Origin: JALUUH01 sp964636675
Lineage (GTDB): Bacteria > Pseudomonadota > Gammaproteobacteria > S012-40
Direction: 5' to 3'
NCBI GenBank assembly: GCA_964636675.1
Contig: CAZWUO010000100.1
Span: 1 to 12,473, forward strand
DNA: 12,473 nucleotides
The notes under the pieces were generated by a model, which saw nothing but the letters and a program-made list of their open reading frames with translations, did no database searches and was not told the origin of the DNA. The translations under genes were made by a program, and so were the position numbers. Positions 1 to 6,588 of this stretch are shown here, one piece after another; within the stretch, counting starts at the first letter, position 1, and the number at the start of each line of letters is the position of its first letter.

Positions 1-50
1 TTTTATTGATAGCTGGTCGATTACTTTTAAATAATATCGGAGATCTTGTG

Positions 51-79
51 GCCGCCAGCAAAATTTAATTTCTGGCGGC
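51..79. repeat. Hairpin-forming inverted repeat
   Basis: The 8-base arms GCCGCCAG (51-58) and CTGGCGGC (72-79) are perfect reverse complements around a 13-base AT-rich loop. No T-run follows on either strand, so this is not a textbook intrinsic terminator. It lies downstream of the broken sulfotransferase on the minus strand and near the end of whatever gene lies left of the window. It could be a transcript-end or REP-like hairpin. Bases 1-50 show no recognisable coding. Confidence 0.45.
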
Positions 80-119
80 TGTTATAACCATTCCTTAACC
101 TATCAGATAAACAACCCCG

Positions 120-407
120 TCAGTCCATATTCCATTTGGAGTTGCAAATTTTAAAGCGGTCTTCGTTAAAGTCATTGGGGGATAGAAACTAAATGATTTT
201 TCTAAATTCTTGGCAATTTTGTCGTAAGTCCTCATAACGTAAAAATATTCCAGAATATTTTTCAGATGCATGTAACCAGCTTTCAATATGTTGTGGCCAA
301 GTGCCGAATCCAATTTTTTTCCTCTTTATTTTTTTTAAGGGTTTATGTAAGAAATATAACCATTTTGTGCGTAATGATGAAGGAAGTTTTTTAATTGAAT
401 AAATCAT
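120..407 (-). pseudogene. Sulfotransferase fragment, broken
   Basis: Reading leftwards from 407, the frame holds GFGTWPQHIESWL and, about 10 residues on, FLRYEDL. This matches the G-(S/T)-W-x-x-H-(V/I)-x-S-W ... RYEDL signature seen in the middle and C-terminal part of PAPS-dependent sulfotransferases (PF00685). The frame is stopped by TAG at 189-191, just where such proteins usually continue '...KII-x-FL'. It resumes with FL and runs on to TGA at 120-122, so one in-frame stop seems to interrupt it. The N-terminal half, with the PAPS-binding P-loop, is absent: the sequence to the right is an AraC gene on the other strand. A full-length enzyme is usually 250-350 residues, so this is a decayed remnant. 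The family call rests on the motif only. Confidence 0.5.
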
Positions 408-1213
408 ATCACATTCGGCAGCTTTACAAACCTATTCAACCGACGGTAAAACAAGCTGCTAAAGCAGTAACGTATTACGAATTTTTGTCCGCTAGCGAAT
501 TGCAAAACTTTATTTACTGTTATTGGGAGCTGAAAACGACTAAATCACTCCATGATCCGTTTAATTATCGAGTCGTCGCTGATGGTTGCATTGATATTTT
601 TTTTGAATTGAGAAATCCGAGCGATAGTTTTGTCATGGGTTTCTGTAAAAAATATACGGTATTTCCTTTGGCCAATTCATTTCATTACATTGGCATTCGA
701 TTTTTACCCACTGCGTTTCCTCAGATGTTCAATATCAGTGCTTATGACTTGAGCGATAGATTTGAGGAGTTATCACTTGTAGTTCCTGATGTTGCAAAAT
801 TTATTGCCAATAATTTTTCGAATGAACTCACCATGCAAGAAGTGAAAAACGCTTTAGACCGCTATTTCTTAAGTTATTTAGCGCATACAAGTGTCAATTG
901 CGATAGTCGGCTGCATGCAGCAATCGGCATAATCCTAAAAAAATCGGGTGTGGTGAATATTGAAAAAGATCTGGATACAGGGGTTAGTCAGCGCCAATTA
1001 CGCAGACTCTTTGAATTCTATATTGGCGACTCTGCTAAAGTTTTTAGTAAGGTTGTGCGGTTTCAAAATATCCTAAAGGCAAAACCATCTCATCAAAGTT
1101 TAAGAAAAAATAAATTATTCTTTGATCTTGGATATTATGATCAATCTCATTTTATCAGAGAATTTAAGAATTTCTATGGGGTTACGCCAAGCCAGGCGTT
1201 CAGAAATATATAA
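395..1213 (+). CDS. AraC-family transcriptional regulator (DUF6597-type N-terminus)
   Basis: A DNA-binding regulator of 272 residues. The last ~100 residues form an AraC/XylS double helix-turn-helix. The second recognition unit reads DLGYYDQSHFIREFKNFYGVTPSQ (shown split: DLGYYDQSHF, then IREFKNFYGVTPSQ), the standard 'hGF.D.SHF.R.FK...G.SP..yR' signature. Residues ~25-110, including CYWELK and VVADGCIDIFFEL, resemble the DUF6597 sensing domain. The start is TTG at 395: it follows an in-frame TAA (392-394), no earlier start is possible, and AAGGAAG (380-386) sits 8 bases upstream. That Shine-Dalgarno lies inside a five-codon-plus-stop ATG mini-frame (374-394). The gene lies 110 bases upstream of the VOC and AlkC genes in the same direction and probably regulates them. 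Effector unknown. Confidence 0.88.
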   Translation: MNKSYHIRQLYKPIQPTVKQAAKAVTYYEFLSASELQNFIYCYWELKTTKSLHDPFNYRVVADGCIDIFFELRNPSDSFVMGFCKKYTVFPLANSFHYIGIRFLPTAFPQMFNISAYDLSDRFEELSLVVPDVAKFIANNFSNELTMQEVKNALDRYFLSYLAHTSVNCDSRLHAAIGIILKKSGVVNIEKDLDTGVSQRQLRRLFEFYIGDSAKVFSKVVRFQNILKAKPSHQSLRKNKLFFDLGYYDQSHFIREFKNFYGVTPSQAFRNI

Positions 1214-1228
1214 TGTCCGTTTTTTACA

Positions 1229-1259
1229 ATGAAATGAGTTTTACATATTTCATAATGAA
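1229..1259. promoter_or_regulatory. Possible operator: clustered ATGAA/TTCAT half-sites
   Basis: Downstream of the AraC gene, ATGAAAT (1229-1235) and ATTTCAT (1247-1253) form an inverted repeat with an 11-base loop. An overlapping 11-base palindrome, TTCAT-A-ATGAA, lies at 1249-1259. Three related half-sites in 31 bases ahead of the VOC gene are what a regulator-binding site could look like. In an AT-rich intergenic stretch this may also be chance. No convincing -35/-10 pair was found. Confidence 0.25.
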
Positions 1260-1287
1260 CTAAGCTTAGACTTAGAGCTTAATACTT

Positions 1288-1311
1288 AATCTATAACGCC
1301 ACGGGTATAGA
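1288..1311 (+). repeat. 24-base repeated element, copy 1 (inverted partner at 12369-12392)
   Basis: These 24 bases are identical to the reverse complement of 12369-12392. The element carries its own inverted ends, TCTATA ... TATAGA (1290-1295 and 1306-1311). Here it sits immediately upstream of the VOC gene's ribosome-binding site (AGGAG at 1311-1315). The match stops sharply on both sides, so this copy may be a remnant of a longer element whose larger part lies at the right edge of the window. Confidence 0.6.
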
Positions 1312-1323
1312 GGAGCCTTTATT

Positions 1324-1707
1324 ATGAAATTAAACGCAGGCGTAATAACCAGCAGACTAGAAGAAAGTAAGGATTTTTACACGCGTATTTTAGGCTTTGG
1401 GACAATATTTGAAAATGATTTTTATCTCTTAATGCACACACCAAATAAACAATCTGAGATCAGTTTCATGCTTCCTAATCATCCGACTCAAGATCCTTTT
1501 TTTCATAAACCTTTTCGGAGTGAAGGATTGTTTATCACCATAGAAGTAGATGATGTGGATAGCCTTTATAAAAAAATTAAAGAAAAAGGGGTTGAGATAA
1601 AGGTTGATCTGAGAGATGAGCCCTGGGGTGATAGACATTTTTCTATTGAAGATCCGAGTGGCGTTAAAATTGATTTGGTTCGCTATCAGCCTTCGGCAGA
1701 GCAATGA
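1324..1707 (+). CDS. VOC (glyoxalase/bleomycin-resistance fold) protein
   Basis: A 127-residue single-module vicinal-oxygen-chelate protein. The first half has SRLEESKDFYTRILGF, the usual helix following strand 1 ('...ske FYtdvLGF'). The second half has GLFITIEVDDVDSLYKKIKEKG and then HFSIEDPSGVKIDLVR, the terminal 'F.DPdGn.ieL' strand. One beta-alpha-beta-beta-beta module pair fits the ~120-residue family norm. Family members act as metal-dependent lyases, dioxygenases, isomerases or binding proteins for small toxic compounds. The canonical metal-binding pattern is not obvious here, so the reaction is unknown. The start is ATG at 1324 with AGGAG 8 bases upstream. The gene ends 34 bases before the AlkC-like gene, with no terminator between, suggesting co-transcription. 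Confidence 0.85.
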   Translation: MKLNAGVITSRLEESKDFYTRILGFGTIFENDFYLLMHTPNKQSEISFMLPNHPTQDPFFHKPFRSEGLFITIEVDDVDSLYKKIKEKGVEIKVDLRDEPWGDRHFSIEDPSGVKIDLVRYQPSAEQ

Positions 1708-1741
1708 TATTCTAATTGGCATCGTACAATAGGATTAAACG

Positions 1742-2488
1742 ATGAGTAAAAATTACAAAATTACAGATTGGTTTGGAGCAAACCTTGCGGAATTGTTATC
1801 GGATAAAATCTTGTTGACACATAAAGGTTTTGATAAGGCGGATTATGTTTTCAATATTGAGAAAAAATGTACAGAAAAAACCTATACTCAAAGAGTGGAG
1901 CTATTAGCTGACGAACTGCGCAACTATCTGCCAAATGATTACCCACAAGCAGTGACTATTTTATTGAATATTGTGGGAGATGAAAACCCAAATGAAACCG
2001 GAATGTTTACCAACTATTACTGGATAATGCCTATCGGAAAATTTGTCGAGAAATATGGTCTGGATGATTATGATATTTCTATCCATGCTATCAGTGAAAT
2101 TACCAAACGAAACACTGGTGAATATGCTATCAGGCCTTTTATCAGAAAATATCCGAAAGAAACCATAAAACAAATGCAACACTGGGCAAAATCCGATAAC
2201 TTCCATGTACGCAGACTGGCATCAGAGGGATTACGGCCAAAGCTTCCTTGGGCGCCAAAACTTGATACGTTTATAAATAATCCAAGTCCGGTATTTGAAA
2301 TACTCGAACTATTGCAAGATGATCCGGTTAAATTTGTAAAAAAATCGGTTGCTAATCATTTGACAGATTGGCTTAAAGTCAATAGAAAACCGACCATCAA
2401 ACTCATTAAAAAATGGGAAAAGTCTGATAATGAACATACCAAGTGGATTATAAAACACGCAACAAGGAAAATAAAACTAACGGATTAA
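1742..2488 (+). CDS. alkC: DNA alkylation repair protein, AlkC-type DNA glycosylase
   Basis: A 248-residue all-helical (HEAT-like) protein. The central VRRLASEGLRPKLPWAPKL (residues 156-174) is the hallmark stretch of AlkC-type 3-methyladenine DNA glycosylases (COG4335; relatives of Bacillus cereus AlkC and AlkD). It is followed by the repeat-like pieces DDPVKFVKKSVANHLTDWLK (193-212) and WEKSDNEHTKWIIKHATR (225-242). These enzymes excise alkylated bases without flipping them and lack the classical helix-hairpin-helix glycosylase fold. Length is normal for the family. The start is ATG at 1742 with TAGGA (1730-1734) 7 bases upstream. It sits in line behind an AraC regulator and a VOC gene, so the unit may answer alkylating or electrophilic stress; that link is inference. 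Confidence 0.85.
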   Translation: MSKNYKITDWFGANLAELLSDKILLTHKGFDKADYVFNIEKKCTEKTYTQRVELLADELRNYLPNDYPQAVTILLNIVGDENPNETGMFTNYYWIMPIGKFVEKYGLDDYDISIHAISEITKRNTGEYAIRPFIRKYPKETIKQMQHWAKSDNFHVRRLASEGLRPKLPWAPKLDTFINNPSPVFEILELLQDDPVKFVKKSVANHLTDWLKVNRKPTIKLIKKWEKSDNEHTKWIIKHATRKIKLTD

Positions 2489-2543
2489 AAGAGGCATCGG
2501 TATGATGGGTGCGCAAGTATTCCTTCACTTTGATGCAGTCGTC

Positions 2544-3188
2544 TTAGAAATCAAACATAAGTGTCACGCTACTGTTGCTCCAATTTTCTATGATTGGAGA
2601 ACCTTGAACAAAATTATCTGTTGATACGCCCAGGTTGATAAACCCAAAAGTATATAAGAGTTTAATGGACGTTATTGATCCCAGAGATAGCTTATTTATT
2701 GCTAAGCCTAAGCCGCCATCAATGGATGGAAAGTAGACGCCAAAACCTTCATCGTGAAATCTTACATCGCCGCTACCATAGAAAAGTAAATAGGCAACTT
2801 CCATTTGAGCGAGAAAACTTATCTTTGGGTTGAGCGTCAATGAATACTGACTAATCAAGCCAGGGCGTAATCCATAAGCACTCGCCTCTTCATTCCAGCC
2901 ATTATTGTAAGAACCTAAAGGATAAAGTCCGCCAACAATTCCTAGGTCTAGTTGCCCTCTACTCATATCTAGGTTCATATAATAGCGCTCACCACGGATA
3001 CCCAGTATAGAAAAAGTCTCTTCAAAATAGGTGCTAGGATATTCATACCAACGAGTGTAAGTAGTGCGTGATTCTAGCCCAATGCTTACACTGCTTTCTT
3101 GGGCCAATACGTGGGGTATCTGCAGCGTCGTTATGCAGCCAAGCGCTAAAAATTGGCTATATTTGAAGTAATCATGAAGTTTTTTCAT
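2544..3188 (-). CDS. Exported protein, probable outer-membrane beta-barrel
   Basis: A protein of 214 residues if started at ATG 3188. An ATG two codons upstream (3194) is less likely, because TGAGGA (3200-3195 on the minus strand) touches it directly but lies 6 bases from the 3188 start. The N-terminus MKKLHDYFKYSQFLALGC... is a signal peptide, with a likely signal peptidase I cut after VLA (VLA-QE). The rest alternates short aromatic/hydrophobic strands with glycine- and asparagine-rich turns and ends VTLMFDF. A terminal Phe with alternating hydrophobics is the usual BamA-recognised barrel end. The size fits an 8- to 10-strand barrel. I do not recognise a specific family. It converges on alkC with only 55 bases between the stop codons; no terminator is obvious there. 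Confidence 0.65.
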   Translation of the reverse strand: MKKLHDYFKYSQFLALGCITTLQIPHVLAQESSVSIGLESRTTYTRWYEYPSTYFEETFSILGIRGERYYMNLDMSRGQLDLGIVGGLYPLGSYNNGWNEEASAYGLRPGLISQYSLTLNPKISFLAQMEVAYLLFYGSGDVRFHDEGFGVYFPSIDGGLGLAINKLSLGSITSIKLLYTFGFINLGVSTDNFVQGSPIIENWSNSSVTLMFDF

Positions 3189-3847
3189 ATACATTCCTCA
3201 GCTATGCAATAACCCTCTGCTAGTACACGCCAGAAACCGGAGAGATTAAAATCTAAAGAACCAACAGACCCTAGGTGTAAAAAAGTAAGTTAATTCGCTA
3301 TCACTTTACCATAAAGAAAATATCAGCGGTAAAAATTTAATAATAAATAGTGTGATCAACAGACTGCCAATGATATTCATTAAAACCCCAGCAGTATCCT
3401 TTTTTGGCTATTACCGACAACGGAAATAACGGAAAGGGCAATGCGTTTATGCAGAATTGTAGAGGTTTCATTTAAGTGTGCGCGCAGTTTACATTTTTTA
3501 GATCATTTGCAGTGGTGTTCTGTGATTTTTCAACGGAGATACGGAAATAAAGAGGGTGTTAATGTCGTGCAGAGTTTGTGCTTCCGTTGCGGGAATTCTA
3601 GGGCATCTTTCCTGCGTCGGGCAATTTCATTAACTCAACCACTATGGACTGAAAGTCGTTATGCTTTCAAGCAATGATGGTGCTGCGCACACTTGTTTAT
3701 TAATGCTAAAGCCTTGCACTAAAAGTGCATAGTTTTTACTAGCGAACTGTGACCAATAAAAGTCAAATATGCCCGATAAATTCATTTAAGCAACGAAGGC
3801 TTTAAAACAAGAGTACACTGCCAAAATTGCCTTGAGCGTGTACAGGA
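3189..3847. other. Gene-free stretch of about 650 bases
   Basis: No credible gene is visible on either strand. The longest open frame (3441-3677, plus) has no recognisable domain, no good ribosome-binding site and a composition rich in Arg, Cys and Ser, as random frames have. The stretch must hold the promoters of the two divergent neighbours, the minus-strand beta-barrel gene and the plus-strand TIR gene, but no clean -35/-10 pair stands out. A hairpin with a T-run lies at 3715-3737 (listed separately). The sequence ACGGAAATAA occurs twice (3420-3429 and 3540-3549), probably by chance. Confidence 0.5.
3715..3737 (+). terminator. Weak terminator-like hairpin
   Basis: TGCACT (3715-3720), loop AAA, and AGTGCA (3724-3729) form a 6-bp stem, followed after TAG by five T residues (3733-3737). 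The stem is short, and no recognised gene ends just upstream. Either it is chance or it ends an unannotated transcript from the preceding gene-free stretch. Confidence 0.25.
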
Positions 3848-5185
3848 ATGGAATCTTCATCAATGGCTGACAAAATACACTTAAACAAACTAAAACAAGG
3901 CGTCGATGCATGGAATACGTGGCGACTGGGAAACCCTGATATAAAGCCGGATTTATGCAATGCGGAACTTCATGCAGAAGAATTAAGTGGTATCAATCTC
4001 AGTGAAACCAACTTAAGCGAAGCTAATCTGCATAATGCTTATCTGAGTCACGCAAATCTAAAGAACGCGAACTTAAGCCATGCAAATCTCAACCATGCAA
4101 CACTCAATGATGCAAATCTTAAGCATGCCAATATGAGTGTGAGCAATATGGATTATGTTCACTTGGAAAATGCGGATCTTACGGCGGCGAGTTTGAGTTA
4201 TGCCTCACTTGAGGAAGCCTATTTATTACGCGCAAATCTATATCGCGCAAACCTAAGCAATACTAAGCTTACAGCGGCATATTTGCATAAAACGAATCTT
4301 AATAACGCGAATCTAGATCAATCTCATTTAGCACGTGCTAATTTGAGCCATGCTCAATTAGTGAAGGCAGAATTATCGAGCGTTGTATTAGCCAATGCTG
4401 ATTTGAGTAACGCGAATTTAACCGGTGCGAAGTTGCACGATGTCGATTTTGTTAATGCCAATATGAGTTTTGCTAATCTGCGCAGTGCAAATTTAAAAAA
4501 TGTAAATTTTGAGAATGTTGAACTGTGTAACACGCTATTGGTGGATGTGGATTTAACCGGTATTACAAATATTGACACATGCCGGCATAGAGCTTCGAGT
4601 TTTGTTGATTTTCAAACCCTGGAACAGTCGGGAAGTTTGCCTGCGGCATTTCTTCAAGGTTGTGGTTTATCGGCTAAACTCATCGAAAACTGGCCTCAGA
4701 TATTGCACCATGCTCTCGCGTATTATTCCTGTCATATTTGCTATAGCGAAAAGGATAAAAAATTTGTGTTGCGTTTAATCGAGCAGTTACAACTGCGAGG
4801 TATTCGTTGTTGGGCGGATGAACGCAAAAAATACCCAGGCGATACCGAGTCGGTAAAAGTGGATCGAGCCATTAAACCGTGGGATAAAGTATTGCTTTGT
4901 TGCTCGGAGTCATCCCTGGGCAGTGAATGGCTGGATGCGGAGGTAGAGCATTTTGAAAACCTTAGCAAAAGTGCGGAATCAACTGCTCGACCAGTGTCTA
5001 ACAAAGACGATTTTTTGTTTCCGTTGAATCTTGATGGAAAATTAACCAGCGGTTACTGGGTCAGTGGCAAATCGCATGTGTTAAAAGCGCGTATGGTCGC
5101 CGATTTTGCGGGTTGGGAGGATGCTAACGAGCAAATATTTTTAGCGGCATTTGAAAACTTACTCACGGCGCTCCAGCGCCGGTGA
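3848..5185 (+). CDS. Pentapeptide-repeat protein with C-terminal TIR domain
   Basis: A 445-residue two-part protein. Residues 36-240 are pentapeptide repeats: Leu, Met or Phe stands at every fifth position from 36 to 236, usually with Ala or Asn two residues earlier. That is 41 steps without a break, enough for about ten turns of a right-handed quadrilateral beta-helix. After a linker (TLEQSGSLPAAFLQGCGL), residues 292-371 form a TIR domain: YYSCHICYSEKDKKF (strand A), RGIRCWADERKKYPGD (BB loop), DKVLLCCSESSLGSEW and LDAEVEHF. E365 in W-L-D-A-E lines up with the catalytic glutamate of NAD-cleaving TIR domains such as SARM1. The tail FPLNLDG...W...VADFAGWED is usual in this TIR subfamily. Homologous proteins often begin at MAD..HL..LKQGV, so ATG 3863 (residue 6) may be the true start. 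Likely cytoplasmic. NAD cleavage and a defence or signalling role are inferred. Confidence 0.88.
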   Translation: MESSSMADKIHLNKLKQGVDAWNTWRLGNPDIKPDLCNAELHAEELSGINLSETNLSEANLHNAYLSHANLKNANLSHANLNHATLNDANLKHANMSVSNMDYVHLENADLTAASLSYASLEEAYLLRANLYRANLSNTKLTAAYLHKTNLNNANLDQSHLARANLSHAQLVKAELSSVVLANADLSNANLTGAKLHDVDFVNANMSFANLRSANLKNVNFENVELCNTLLVDVDLTGITNIDTCRHRASSFVDFQTLEQSGSLPAAFLQGCGLSAKLIENWPQILHHALAYYSCHICYSEKDKKFVLRLIEQLQLRGIRCWADERKKYPGDTESVKVDRAIKPWDKVLLCCSESSLGSEWLDAEVEHFENLSKSAESTARPVSNKDDFLFPLNLDGKLTSGYWVSGKSHVLKARMVADFAGWEDANEQIFLAAFENLLTALQRR

Positions 5186-5263
5186 ATCATATGCTGATAT
5201 TTTTTAGAACACCCCATCTCATCAACTTTAAAGAAAAGCCCTAATATTCATGTATGTCGACTT

Positions 5264-5290
5264 GTTTGCGTCGCCGCAAACGCAGTTTTT
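5264..5290 (+). terminator. Intrinsic terminator after the TIR gene
   Basis: GTTTGCG (5264-5270), loop TCGC and CGCAAAC (5275-5281) make a perfect 7-bp stem, followed by GCAG and five T residues (5286-5290). The T-run begins four bases after the stem, so termination strength is moderate. It separates the TIR gene from the RHH-Map operon, which has its own promoter just downstream. Confidence 0.5.
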
Positions 5291-5311
5291 AAGGCAGCCA
5301 ATGCTTTGGGA

Positions 5312-5340
5312 TTGAAAAAACGGCTAGCTTTGACTATAGT
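5312..5340 (+). promoter_or_regulatory. Sigma70-type promoter of the ParD-like/Map operon
   Basis: TTGAAA (5312-5317) and TATAGT (5335-5340) are separated by exactly 17 bases, close to the sigma70 consensus TTGACA-17-TATAAT. Transcription would start near 5346-5348. That gives a ~40-base leader before the ParD-like ATG at 5389, and places the start inside the palindrome at 5344-5357. Confidence 0.65.
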
Positions 5341-5343
5341 GTG

Positions 5344-5357
5344 AATCATATATGATT
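5344..5357. promoter_or_regulatory. 14-bp palindromic operator candidate
   Basis: AATCATATATGATT is a perfect palindrome lying on the predicted transcription start. The half-motif ATATGA recurs 11 bp downstream (5350-5355 and 5361-5366), one helical turn apart, as for adjacent dimers on one face of the DNA. The first product of the operon is a ribbon-helix-helix protein of the ParD type, a class that often represses its own promoter through such short AT-rich repeats. Autoregulation is inferred. Confidence 0.5.
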
Positions 5358-5388
5358 TGCATATGAAACGTATCGAAGAAGGCTGGTT

Positions 5389-5613
5389 ATGGGTATTGTC
5401 AAAATATCAGAGAGTTTGCACGAGCAGACGCGCATTGTGAGTAAGGCGATGTCGAGGTCAATTAATGCTCAAGCAGAGCATTGGATGAAGGTTGGAATGC
5501 TGGTCGAGTCTAACCCGACGATGACTTATTCGCAGGCTTGCAAAATGCTGTTGGATGAGGCCCGGCAAAACGATGTCGTTTCGGTAGTCAGTGTTCGTCA
5601 GAAAATGGCATGA
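5389..5613 (+). CDS. ParD-like ribbon-helix-helix protein
   Basis: A 74-residue protein matching the ParD-like antitoxin family (PF11903 type). A short strand MGIVKISESLHEQ leads into a helix (TRIVSKAMSRSINAQAEHWMKVGMLVE), the ribbon-helix-helix DNA-binding core, followed by PTMTYSQACKMLLDEAR. GAAGAAGG (5375-5382) lies 6 bases before ATG. No ParE or other toxin follows. Instead the stop codon overlaps the start of a methionine aminopeptidase gene (ATGA, 5610-5613), so the two are translationally coupled. Its likely role is repressor of this operon through the palindrome at 5344-5357. An antitoxin role is not supported, since Map is an essential-type housekeeping enzyme fold rather than a toxin. 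Confidence 0.8.
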   Translation: MGIVKISESLHEQTRIVSKAMSRSINAQAEHWMKVGMLVESNPTMTYSQACKMLLDEARQNDVVSVVSVRQKMA

Positions 5614-6374
5614 TCAAATCGGTAGATGAAATTGCCGCGATGCAAGTGGCGGGTAGACTGACAGCAAAAGTCTTGGAATCATTAGAGGCGATTATTCGTC
5701 CGGGTATTAACACCCTGCAAATAGATTCTTTTTGTGATCGTTACATTGTGGAGGAGCTGGCAGCCAGGCCCGCGAGCAAGGGGCAATATGGGTTTCAGTT
5801 TTCCGTGAATACTTCGGTTAATCACGTGATTTGTCACGGTATTCCTTCTGAAAAACAGGTCTTAAAGAAGGGTGATATTGTCAATGTCGATGTGACGGTT
5901 GAGAAAAATGGATACATGGGTGATAGCAGTAAAATGTTTTGCGTGGGAGCTGTAGCAAGTCATGCGCAACGCCTGGTTGATGTGACGCAACAATGTTTAT
6001 ATGCGGCCATTCGCTGTGTGAAACCCGGCGCGAGATTGGGTGATATAGGATATGCCATCCAGCGACTGGCGGAACAGAATAATTATTCGGTAGTGCGTGA
6101 ATTTTGTGGTCATGGCATTGGTAAAGAAATGCATGAATCGCCTCAGGTTTTACATTATGGCAAAAGAGGTCAGGGTCTCGTATTAAAATCTGGTATGACC
6201 TTCACTATTGAACCTATGATTAATCAAGGGAAACCGGATATCAAACAACATTCAGATGGATGGACGATCACGACCAAAGATCGTCGTTTATCGGCCCAAT
6301 GGGAGCATACTGTGTTGGTAACGGATAGCGGAGTGGAAGTGCTTACCTTAAGACAGGATGAGATATACCCATAG
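5610..6374 (+). CDS. map: Type I methionine aminopeptidase
   Basis: This enzyme removes the initiator methionine from nascent proteins in the cytoplasm. At 254 residues it is close to E. coli Map (264), with the pita-bread fold signature complete. Metal ligands D94 (VDVTV), D105 (MGDSS), H168 (GHGIG), E201 (TIEPM) and E232 (QWEHT), plus substrate-side H76 (CHGIP) and H175, all sit exactly three positions earlier than D97, D108, H171, E204, E235, H79 and H178 of E. coli. It should be active. Translation is coupled to the upstream RHH gene by the ATGA overlap. Such regulated Map copies are usually additional to a housekeeping map near rpsB; whether this genome has a second copy cannot be seen. 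No clear terminator follows. Confidence 0.95.
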   Translation: MIKSVDEIAAMQVAGRLTAKVLESLEAIIRPGINTLQIDSFCDRYIVEELAARPASKGQYGFQFSVNTSVNHVICHGIPSEKQVLKKGDIVNVDVTVEKNGYMGDSSKMFCVGAVASHAQRLVDVTQQCLYAAIRCVKPGARLGDIGYAIQRLAEQNNYSVVREFCGHGIGKEMHESPQVLHYGKRGQGLVLKSGMTFTIEPMINQGKPDIKQHSDGWTITTKDRRLSAQWEHTVLVTDSGVEVLTLRQDEIYP

Positions 6375-6510
6375 CGTCTAAGATTTAAGTGTCACTACTC
6401 ACCCCATCCAAGAAAAGTCAAAAGTGCTCATTTACACCTCTGAACTCCGCGCTTTTTCCTGGGTCTCGAACAAATCAAACGTAATCTGAGCAGTGACTAT
6501 ACATTTTGAA

Positions 6511-6572
6511 ATTACGCGAATAATGTAGTTACACCTAAGCTTTATACAAAATGGTGGGTGGATAAGTGAAAC
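6511..6572 (+). repeat. REP-like repeat, truncated copy (inverted partner at 11780-11837)
   Basis: This stretch begins ATTACGCG and aligns with the reverse complement of 11780-11837, with a small gap and a few mismatches at its left end. The last 31 bases (6542-6572) are identical to the reverse complement of 11780-11810. The partner continues into a complete GGTGGAT...ATCCACC palindrome, whereas this copy stops after the first arm (GGTGGATAAGTGAAAC). It is therefore half of the element. It ends 16 bases before the TTG start of the SelO-like gene and so forms most of that gene's proximal upstream region. Confidence 0.75.
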
Positions 6573-6588
6573 TTTTCAAGGCTTATCT

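Noticed and set aside
1290..1311. The 24-base element read as a -10 box (TATAAC) for the VOC gene
   Set aside because: No acceptable -35 at 16-18 bases upstream in either copy.
3441..3677. 78-codon plus-strand open frame
   Set aside because: No domain, poor ribosome-binding site, random-looking composition; kept only as part of the gene-free stretch.
3848..4562. Pentapeptide tract considered as a quinolone-resistance (Qnr/MfpA) DNA mimic
   Set aside because: Qnr-type proteins are stand-alone with a characteristic break and loops; here the tract is fused to TIR, which favours a different role.
4354..5004. Minus-strand frames inside the pentapeptide-TIR gene
   Set aside because: The regular Leu/Ser/Ala pattern of one is the antisense of the pentapeptide repeats; neither has a domain.
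5363..5440. 25-codon frame starting at ATG 5363 (MKRIEEGW...) overlapping the ParD-like start
   Set aside because: No ribosome-binding site of its own; its GAAGAAGG is the Shine-Dalgarno of the ParD-like gene.
5389..6374. ParD-like/Map pair as a classical toxin-antitoxin system
   Set aside because: The second gene is a complete methionine aminopeptidase with all metal ligands, not a ParE-type toxin.
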